From assembly GCA_029891385.1 (NCBI GenBank), contig JAIWQS010000242.1, forward strand, positions 97,153 through 161,152: 64,000 nt of DNA, given 5' to 3'. The position numbers and the translations under genes were made by a program. The notes under the pieces were generated by a model. It saw nothing but the letters and a program-made list of their open reading frames with translations. It was not told the origin of the DNA and made no database searches. Shown here piece after piece: positions 55,301 to 64,000 of the stretch (positions within the stretch are counted from its first letter, which is position 1; each line of letters opens with the position of its first letter). The DNA comes from Erythroxylum novogranatense (lineage: Eukaryota; Streptophyta; Magnoliopsida; Malpighiales; Erythroxylaceae).

Positions 55301-57278
55301 AAAAATCAGCGAAGCGAAAACCATTTGAAGCAAAAATCGGTGAAGGAAAATCATTTGAAACAAAAAAGCAAGTGAAGCGAAAATCGGTGAAGCAAAAATC
55401 GGTGAAGGAAAATCATTGAAGCGAAAACCGGTGAAGCGAAAATCAAGCTGAAATAAAATCAATGAAAGAAAGCAAAGTGCATAGATCGGTGTTTTCGGGA
55501 TAACTTGAGCTATAGAGCTCCAAATGACCCGATTCTTGAAGCATTGGATTCCTAACATATTTCTTTATCTTCTAAACCTCTCAAGTCATCCACTCCACTC
55601 TCAACATGCTATAATCTCACTTAAACTTACATCATCCATCTACCCACATGAATTCCAAAATAATGCTAACTTAACTTACTTAATCAATCTAATCATGCTT
55701 AATTTTAAAAAAATATTTTGGGCTGACACTTTTCTTGAATTCTTTATTCTTTTTCGTCTTCTTTATTTAAATGCGTCCACCGTATGGCTGAACATATCGT
55801 CTTTTATGTCTAAATTTCTCGAGACAATGCTACTACGAGATGGGTGGACAAGCGGTTGAACACGAAGGTTATAAATAAGAGTCGAAGTCAACATATTATT
55901 TATGCTTTCGCATTCTCGTCTTTTTGTTAGTTTGTTTTCATTCAAATCATATATGTCAAGTCGTTTTTACTTAACATGCGATTCAATAGGTTAAAATCTG
56001 CATAGATTTTTTCTCGCGTAGATTGAGAAGTAGGCGAAGTTCAAAATCGATGGATTGAAAAAGTAGAGGCGAAGTCTTAAATATAAACGGAGTTTAAAAG
56101 TTGTGAAGTTTAAAATATAAGCGGAGTTCAAAAAGTGAGCGAAGTTAACAATCTGACGGAGTATACAAAAGTGAGGCGAAGACATAAAGGCAAAAGCAGA
56201 CGTATGCGAACAAAAGCAGACGATGTAATCTGTTTTCATTAAATCATGCATTTGTACATCTAGATATACAACTCTCATGAAGGCGAAAAATGAGATTGAC
56301 CTCTAACTATGCCCAAAACACTTGACTAACGTCTCCACTTATCTTTCGATGAGAAAATCACGAAGGAAAATCATTTGAAGCGAAAATCATTTGAAAGAAA
56401 ATCGGTGAAGCGAAAATCGGTGAAAAAAATTCAGTGAAGGAAAATCAATTTGAAACAAAAATCAACTAAAGAAAATCAATTTGAGCAGAAAATCATTTGA
56501 AACAAAATCAATTTGAACCGAAAATTAATTGAAACAAAAATCATTTGAAGCGAAAACCGGTGAAGCAAAAATCAGTGAAGGAAAATCGCTAAAACAAAAA
56601 GCAATTGAAGCGAAAATCATTTGAAGCAAAAATCAATTGAAGCAAAAATCAATTGAAGGAAAATCGGTGAAGCGAAAACCAGTGAAGCGAAAATCACTGA
56701 AATAAAATCATTGAAAGAAAGCAGTCCGTGCATAGATCGGTGTTTTCGGGATAACTTGAGCTATAGAGCTCAAATGACCCGATTCTTGAAGCATTGGATT
56801 CCTAACATATTTCTTTATCTTCTAAACCTCTCAAGTCATCCACTCCACTCTCAACATGCTATAATCTCACTTAAACTTACATCATCCATCTACCCACATG
56901 AATTCCAAAATAATGCTAACTTAACTTACTTAATCAATCTAATCATGCTTAATTTTAAAAAAATATTTTGGGCCCGACACTTTTCTTGAATTCTTTATTC
57001 TTTTCGTCTTCTTTATTTAAATACGTCCTTTGCATGGCTGAACATATCGTCTTTTATGTCTAAATTTCTCGAACAATGCTACTACAGATGGGTGGACAAG
57101 CGGTTGAACACGAAGGTTATAAATAAGAGTCGAAGTCAACATATTATTTATGCTTTCGCATTCTCCGTCTTTTTTGTTCGTTTGTTTTCATTCAAATCAT
57201 ATATGTCAAGTCGTTTTTACTTAACATGCGATTCAATAGGTTCCGCTCTGCATAGATTTTTCTCTCGCGTAGATTGAG

Positions 57279-59690
57279 TTTTCAATTAATAGGTACAATG
57301 TTCTAGCCATTATAATAATGTCAAACACCGCCAATAGCGTGTTGCGAAAGTAAACGAACACGATTCACGTTTCAATTCATACGTGATAAGACTTCTCGAC
57401 ACCGTCATATTGATTTATTTGTGGCAAGGAAATACCGTAACCCCAAAATGTGTGAATGACTCGTAACTATTTTTCTTCTATGCAATAATCTTCTAGCGGT
57501 ATGATAATGTCGATTCTCGCCAAATACCAATAACGTATTCCACAAGTATGCAAAATGAGGACCGCAAAAGAAGAGGACGAACACAGATTGGCGTTTCAAT
57601 TCATAGGTGATAGATTTCTTACCGCTACTTGACGGGTTTACCTTCTACAATTATTTTATGTTTTTATGAGAGGAAGGCGACCGAGCGAGATTGTAATTGT
57701 TGACAACGGTTTGACATCTGTATTTCTTCTATGCAATAATCTTCTAAGCGGTATGATAATGTCAATTCTGCCAAATACCAATCACGTATTCGAGTAAGAA
57801 AATCGGAATTGCAAAAGAAGAGGACCATAACGTAGATTGACGATTCAATTCATAGGTAAAGATTTCTTACCGCTACTCTGACGACAGTTGACCTTCTACA
57901 ATTATTTTACATTTTTCGCAAGAGGAAGGCGACCATAGAGATTGCTTGATTCTTGACGAACATGTTATTCAATTGAGTTATGTAACTAACTCAAACCGAT
58001 TCGTAATTCACACGTGCTTTGGTTTCGTTCTGCATAAATACATTTTTCGCCGTCTACTTTTGCACAACTTTAAATGCTTTTGCTTCCATCCTTTTGAACT
58101 TGTGTTTGCTTTTCAACTTCCGTCTTGTTTTCATCGTCTCCTTTTCATAATTATTTGTACTTCATCGAAATCATTTATGTTAAGTCGTTTTGACTTAACA
58201 ATCTCCTCCTTTTTAGCTGCGAGATTTCTTCATCGGGTAGATTGACGTTGAATTAATAGGTAATGTCAAACACTTCCAATAGCGTATTGCGTAAGTAAAC
58301 ACCGGCGAGATTAAGAAGACACCTTTTCTTGTATGGAATAATGTTCTAACCGGTATAATAATGTCGATTTCACAAAAGCGTATTGAAGAAGTAAGCAAAC
58401 ATGAGCGAATTAGAGAAGAAGAGCACGGAGTAGAGATCGGCGTTTCAATTCATAGTGATAAAATTATTATACGCCCTACTCGGGACGAGTTGACCTTCTA
58501 CAATTATTTTCTCTTCTTCCGAAATTACTATCATTGTTTTCCTTTACTTTTCTTCGTGGCGAGTTCACCTTCTACGATCATTTGCTCTTCTTCGAAGCTC
58601 GGCTTTTGCATCCTTTATCAATCAATCATTCAAGGGCCATTTCTTTGGCATCAAAATAACTTAGAACAAAATTTTATCGTCATGACGCACACGCTTACTC
58701 CCAAAATGTATGAATCATTTCACATCTCTTTGTCTTGTATCAATAATCTTCTAACTGCTATGATAATCTCGATTCCGACCAAATGCCAATAACCTATTCG
58801 AAATAAACAAAATGAGGACTACAAAGACAAGAAGAGGACCATACAGAGATTGACGTTTCAATTCATAGGTCATAAAGCGATTAAGTAATTCACGTGGTTT
58901 GCTTTAAATGCGCTTTTTGACCGTGCGCTTTTACTCGGTCTACTTTTGCACAACTTTAAATGCCTTTTGCTTCCGTCCGGTTTTGCTTCCATCGCTTTTC
59001 AACTTGTGTTTGCTTTTGAACTTAGTCTTGTTTTCATCGTCTCCTTTTCATCATTATTTGTACTTCATCGAAATCATTGATGTCAAGTTGTTTTGACTTA
59101 ACAATCTCTTCCTTTTAAGCTGCGAAGTTTCTTGTGTCATTTGGATTGACGTTTCAATTAATCGTATAATGTCAAACACTTGCCAGAAGCGTATTCGCGA
59201 GTAAACGCCGTAAGCAGAGATTAACGTTTTAATTCATAGGTCGGACCGTCATAATTTTTACTTGTGGCAAGGAAAGACACAGTAGCGCCAAAATGTTTGA
59301 ACGGAAGGCGTGCTTTTCTTGTATGGAATAATCTTCTAACTAGTATAATAATGTCGATTCCTACCAAAAACATATTGTAGAAGTAAGCAAACATGAGCGA
59401 ATTAGAAGAAGAGCACCACAGAGAGATCGGCGTTTCAATTCATAGGTGATAAAATTATTATACGTGCTACTCGGGACGAGTTGACCTTCTACAATTATTT
59501 TCTCTTCTTGAAATTACTATCGTTGTTTGCCTTTTCGTTTCTTCTGACATGGTCTTCTACAATCATTTCCTTTTCTTAGAAGCTTGCCTTTTGCATCCCT
59601 TTGTCAATCAATCATTCAAGAGCAATTTCTTTGGCATCAAAATAACTTAGAACGATATTTGATCGTCGTCCGCACTCAATGACACCTTTA
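57279..59690 (+). repeat. Decayed repeats related to the array unit
   Basis: Phrases recur here two to four times in degraded form: CAATAATCTTCTAGCGGTATG-like text (57485, 57730, 58740), GTTTCAATTCATAGGT-like text (57590, 58855, 59430), and GTCAAGTCGTTTTGACTTAAC-like text (58170, 59070). The last resembles the array phrase TATGTCAAGTCGTTTTTACT, and AGATTGA after it also matches the array's end. So the array and this zone share ancestry. A rough period of about 0.9 kb is visible between 58000 and 59650. No gene is recognisable. Confidence 0.7.
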
Positions 59691-60179
59691 TATTCTAACT
59701 TCTTACTGTTCTCCTCTCTTAATCCTTAAACCAAATCTATCCCAACCGCTGAAACTTTTTCTCCAACCAAACTTTACTTCTCTCAACTACCCTCTTCTTT
59801 TAGTTATCAAATTCACCGTTCTAGATTCTAACTGCATTTATACTCCATTTTTTAGGTTCCGTGCTTATTCTCTGCTGCATTCTTGGAGTACTAAGGTATA
59901 TATGTTTAGGTAAATTAAATTTTGAGTCAAAATTTGTTGTTGTTATTTATTAACTGAATAGAGCATATTCTCCTTTCTACGTTGTGGCTGCATGTATACT
60001 CTATTTTTGTAGTTAAATTAAATAATTTTTTTATATAAATTCGCTTTAGTTGTTTAAATGGTTTGTATTCATGTTTGCTCGACATATTGTTTATTAGGTC
60101 ATAAACATAATGTTTATTTATTAATGTTCCTTTGTGATACACGAAGATCATGAATGGATAGATCAAGGGCGTTTATATT
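59691..60179 (+). other. Upstream region of the Helitron helicase relic
   Basis: Pyrimidine-rich sequence (59690-59820) is followed by an exon-intron-like transition around 59895-59900 (ACTAAG/GTATATATG, a possible 5' splice site) and an AT-rich stretch. This would fit a 5' UTR with an intron, but no acceptor or transcript evidence is available. Confidence 0.3.
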
Positions 60180-61290
60180 ATGTCGATTCCTCGGTATTTA
60201 CATATGGATAGAAATGCTAAAAGGCGTCAAAATTATGCTCAAATGCCAAATGAAAAAAAAAGAATTATCATTGACGGCGTAGAAAATCGAGCTGCGCAAA
60301 AACACATCTTCCACTTCATCTACACTTGAGAAAGAATTACTCCTCAACGTAAGAATCTTTCATTAATATCGAACCTTCCACGGTCAACTTCAAGTTATGA
60401 ACCCTCTTACATAAATGAAGGTAGCTGTTTTACAATATATCGAAACTATTTCCAACCTAATTACTCCACATCATTATAATGTCCTTTTATCGTTTCAAGG
60501 ATAAATCATCGCACATCTCCTACAACATTAACATTATTCTGAATTTACGGTTGAAGTTGAACGGCTCCCTTTTGTTGAAGATTGTCAATATTGTAGCAAA
60601 AGCGATTTTACCTTGAACCTCCATCGTTTTGTTGTTCGTCGGGACAAATTTCTATTGTTGCTCCTCGGATGCCTTATGCTTTAAAGTCTTTGTTTCTAAA
60701 TAGCGACGAAGAATCCGAACATTTCGAAAGAATGTTCGTACATATAATAACAATGTAGCTTTCACTTCTATGGAGCGGATATGATCGTGAGTGACAAAAA
60801 CACAATGGGAGTTTATACATTCCGTGTTCAAGGACAAGTTTACCATTTCCTTGACAGTTTAGTGTCGACAAGCAATAAAGTATCTGGAATCAACTTTATT
60901 TCTTTGATACCGATGAAGAACTACAACAAAGGCTCGGCGGTTGTGATAAACTTCGTGAAAGTACCTTGAAGTGATTATGACAATTCTTGAAGATAACCCT
61001 TATGCTAGGTTCTTTCGCGTCTTAAAGATATTCCTTCCTTGAAAATCACCAGTTGTTACGAGATGTTATCCGGGTCTTGATCAGCGTTTACAATCTTCAG
61101 CTGCATCCCAAGTAGGCTGCTATATGGATCAAAGCGATGATGAACGGCATGATAAATCTCCTCATATCGAGTCTCTGATCCTCGGTCGGAGCTATAGAAT
61201 TCAATCTTATTATGCATGCTACGACCCGCTTCAATACCCATACATTTCCACAGGGGTGAATCGGGATGGCATCCTCGCATTAAGCGGTTA
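60180..61290 (+). pseudogene. Helitron Rep-helicase relic, N-terminal region
   Basis: The frame from ATG at 60180 reads MSIPRYLHMDRNAKRRQNYA and stops near 60327. Further pieces match the N-terminal region of plant Helitron proteins: KRFYLEPPSFCC near 60600-60640, GVYTFRVQGQVYHFLDSL (60809-60862) and FFDTDEELQQRL (about 60900-60935). ADQ-like and YDPLQYPY (61219-61245) also match. Helitrons move by rolling-circle replication using this protein. Frameshifts occur every 100-200 bases. Confidence 0.85.
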
Positions 61291-62700
61291 AATTCTCAAA
61301 CAAACGGCACCAATGGTTACGATCAAACAAGCGGTGCTCCTTTAAACACTTTTACTCAGCAAGCTGAATTATTTGCTCTCGAAAACATAGGTTAGTTATG
61401 CGCTTATTACCTTGGTTCCGACATATTGTCTAATTGGGCAAAACTAATTTATCATTTTTTCTTACTATTACTAATTACTCGAGGACCGGATGCAAACATG
61501 GCGTAGTATCTGCGAGAGAGTATTTCGCCATCGACTTCAAATGAGAAGTTATGATGAATCCATGCTTATCCACGACTTAAGACTACTACAACAATTCGTT
61601 GTTGGTTCTTATATAAAGATTGAAACATCACGGCTTGAATTCCATAGGAAAAAGCGAGCGAAATCGATCGAAATTTTGCGAGGTGTTTTAGATAGCGTTA
61701 ATATTGGTCAAGCTGAAGCTTCTACAATTGGCGTGAGTTGTCCTCCGACTTCATTTATCGGCGCCGAAAGGACATGAAGCAGTATTATCTAGATGCAATG
61801 GCTCTGGTGCAAAATATGGCAAACCAGATTTTTTCTCACTATGACTTACTGACCCTATGTGGAAGGAAATACAAGAGAATCTTAAATTCCATGAAAAAGC
61901 ACAAGAGAGACCAGATTTATTGTGCGAGTGTTTGAGCGAAATTTGAAATTCGAAAAATCACTTGATCAAAAAGGAATATTTGGAGATGTTGCGCATTTGT
62001 TTACGTAATTGAATTTCAAAAGCGTGGATTCCCTCATGCTCACTTGCTTCTAATACTTCAACCACAATTTAATTTGTTGAATCCAGATTCCTATGATCAA
62101 ATCATATCGGTGAAATACCTAATCTCGATGATAATTCAGATTATATTCTCTTGTCATTAAGCACATGATCCACGGTCCTTGTGGTTTTATGAACAAGCAA
62201 AGTGCCTTGCATGAGAAATGGTGTATGCAAAAGTCATTACCCCAAGTTTTACTCCTTTCTTTGTCCATAAGCGAAAGCAGGTTATCCGTGCTATAGGCGT
62301 AGAGATAATGGAAGAAAAGTTAAAATATCCGGACATGAGGTTGATAATAGATGGGTGGTTCCTCATAACTTGCGTACCTTCCGATGTTGCTTGAGCGCCA
62401 CATTAATGTTGAAATATGTTCCTTTGTGAAGCTTGTTAAATATTTATACAAATATGTATTTAAGGGCCACGACCTTGTCAACTTTAGCGTCAGCGACCAA
62501 GAAACCAGTGCGATATTGGCGAAATCACAAATTTCAAGAAGGCCGTTGGATTTCACCCGAAGCTTTATGGCGCATATATGAATTCATTGCAGAGATTAAT
62601 CCATCCATCTATATACTCCAAGTTCACCTTCGGATCAACAATCTGTTTCCTTCGCTAAAGATGCTAATTTGTCTTATTTATTGAGGAATTTTGACTTCTC
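61291..62700 (+). pseudogene. Helitron Rep (HUH nuclease) domain
   Basis: 61490-61777 gives MQTWRSICERVFRHRLQMR and LRLLQQFVVGSYIKIETSRL, closely matching the Helitron-like N domain. It continues with MKQYYLDAMALVQNMA. The HUH metal motif is EFQKRGFPHAHLLLI near 62015-62048 (H-A-H present). The catalytic tyrosine region is VKYLYKYVFKGHD at about 62427-62474, with two tyrosines. Several stops lie between. The domain nicks and rejoins DNA at Helitron ends. Confidence 0.88.
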
Positions 62701-64000
62701 CAAAACAATGCTTACGAATTTTTGGACCGATTCAACAAATCAAAAGGCTGCGAAATGAAATATACGTATGCGGATTTCCCTCAACATTTGTTTGGAATCA
62801 AAAACAAGGGCGTGGTCGGAAAGAAAGCGGAGAAAAGTGATAGGACGATTAGTCCTTTGTTGACCCTCGAGAAGGAGAAAGGTATTACTTGAGATTATTG
62901 CTCACAAATGTTAGAGGACCAACGTCGTTTGACAACTTGTTAGCTGTTGATGGTGAAAAGGTGAACTATTTGGGGATCTTTGCTGCAATTAGGATTGCTA
63001 GCATCGACTCTTACATACAACAAACACTTGACGAAGCATCATATTTCAAATGCCAACATCCCTCAGTTGTTATTTGCTACACTCTTGTTCTATTGTTCAC
63101 GGCAAATCCTAGGGAACTCGGGAAACTTTGAGAGACCACCTCTGCTCGACTACCTATATACTTATTCATCCTCTAATACGTATACATATGATGATATTAC
63201 AAAATGGCTCTTCAAGATATCAATAAATCTACGGAACAAATGGGAAAAAGCTTGGTGATTATCATTTCTTGAACATGAATTTCTTCTTGATTATGCACGT
63301 GACAAAATAAGGAGGTAGAAAGTGAGATGAATATAGAGATTGATGAACATGACTTCTTATTACAATCAAAACTAAGCGACCCAGCAAAAGCACGTATTTG
63401 ATTTAATAATGAAATCGATTCTCACTTGACGAGTCAAGTTATTTTATCGATGGTCCCGGGAACAGTAAAACTTTCTTATATCGAGCTCTTCTTGCAAATT
63501 TACGATCACAGAGACACATTGCAATAGCGATGGCGACATCAGCGTTCTTTGCGTCAATTCTTCCAAGCGGTAGGACACTCACTCAAGATTTAAAATCCCT
63601 TGATTTATCAAGCAAAAGGTTTGTCGATTGAGCAAACAAAGCGGTGTTGCAAAATTGATATTTGAATCCGACCTTATTTTATGGGACGAGGCTTCCATGG
63701 CAAAACGAGAAGCCATCGAAGCATTTAATGGTTTACTACAAGATATAATGAACTCGATCAGCCTTTTGGAGGTAAAATTGTTGTATTTGGTGGTGACTTT
63801 AGCGAACATTGCCGATTATTCACCAAGCAGCGAAACAACAACTCATTGATTCAAGTCTTCTAAATTCACATCTCGGCGGCATATCTCTAAACTACATTTA
63901 ACGACAAATATGAGAGCTATCTCAAATCCACATTTTGTGATTTCTTATTGCGGGTTGGAGAAGGCTCGAACGATGGATGAACAAGATCAAATATGTTTAC
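62701..64000 (+). pseudogene. Helitron Pif1-type helicase domain, continues past window
   Basis: 62889-63131 reads RLLLTNVRGPTSFDNLLAVDG, the linker before the helicase, and then QTLDEASYF. The ATP-binding loop at 63453-63473 reads GPGNSKT, where the family has GPGGTGKT; one codon is short and a Gly is lost. It is followed by FLYRALLANLRSQ and ATSA. Walker B is LILWDEASM at about 63678-63704, then GLLQDIM and a GGKIVVFGGDF segment in another frame (63766-63801). The 3' end lies outside the window. Confidence 0.88.

Larger units (their letters stand above)
48590..57278 (+). repeat. Tandem array of ~1.245-kb units, about seven copies
   Basis: Anchoring on CGATGTAATCTGTTTTCATT, units start at 48751, 50006, 51251, 52502, 53750, 54991 and 56221 (periods 1255, 1245, 1251, 1248, 1241 and 1230). 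The last unit ends at 57278 (TAGATTGAG), and a partial copy precedes the first. Unit order: conserved 130-bp leader; minisatellite of 15-16-bp units; LTR-like segment with CTTGAGCTATAGAGCTC; AT-rich block; TATAAATA motif; and a second tract of GCGAAGTTCAAAAT-like repeats. Units differ mainly at CAG/CTG-like sites and by small indels. Open frames recurring in each unit are by-products of the repetition. Confidence 0.95.

Noticed and set aside
48854..56700. Repeating peptides such as KSVKRKSVKQ (plus) and FASLIFASLIF (minus) in the array
   Set aside because: They follow from a 15-bp period, frames break at every 16-bp unit, and different units break at different places. There is no sign of a protein.
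49300..56990. Recurring open frame starting near the LTR-like piece (NIFLYLLNLSSHPLHSQ and following)
   Set aside because: It recurs because the DNA unit recurs. Small indels (for example ctacccac versus ctaccac) shift the frame in several units, and the composition is simply AT-rich.

Overview
This window is repeat DNA from a plant nuclear genome, most likely a flowering plant with a repeat-rich genome. The evidence is Ty3/gypsy chromoviruses with chromodomains, a Ty1/copia element with an initiator-Met-tRNA primer site, a plant L1-type LINE with a terminal RNase H, a SINE body of the plant TS/Au type, and a plant Helitron Rep-helicase relic. I found no intact host gene, no rRNA and no tRNA gene. 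Every long open frame belongs to a transposable element, and nearly all are broken.

Positions 1-36990 are one four-deep nest of LTR retrotransposons, all on the plus strand. Element D (gypsy, oldest) contributes a decayed 3' internal end (1-1265) and one LTR, which is split into 1266-3496 and 34346-36990. Element C (gypsy chromovirus, 3497-34345) lies inside that LTR. Element B (copia, 3857-25339) lies inside the 5' LTR of C. Element A (gypsy chromovirus, 8381-20233, youngest) lies inside the gag gene of B. The joins are exact to the base. A is flanked by TGAGC on both sides and B by ATTCT. C is flanked by CCGAA/CTGAA, one transition apart.

Positions 36991-39529 are AT-rich and hold no gene, apart from a SINE 3' body near 38715-38833. 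Positions 39540-45429 hold a 5'-truncated L1-type LINE: ORF1 tail, endonuclease, reverse transcriptase, zinc motif, RNase H and A-rich tail. A 1058-bp foreign piece (41038-42095) interrupts it, flanked by a 7-bp duplication.

Positions 46450-64000 look like one Helitron-associated region. It holds short inverted-repeat motifs, several small tandem duplications and a stem-loop. Next comes a tandem array of about seven units of ~1.245 kb (about 48590-57278), followed by decayed relatives of that unit (57279-59690). Last is a decayed Rep/Pif1 helicase gene (60180 to the window end, continuing beyond). The array unit carries its own 15-16-bp minisatellite, a TATA-like motif and a fragment resembling the LTR of element D.

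Many differences between otherwise identical copies fall at CAG/CTG sites. At three places where family knowledge fixes the expected sequence, CAG or CTG has become CG-like sequence. This suggests consensus errors at CHG-methylated positions, so some frameshifts reported here may not be real.
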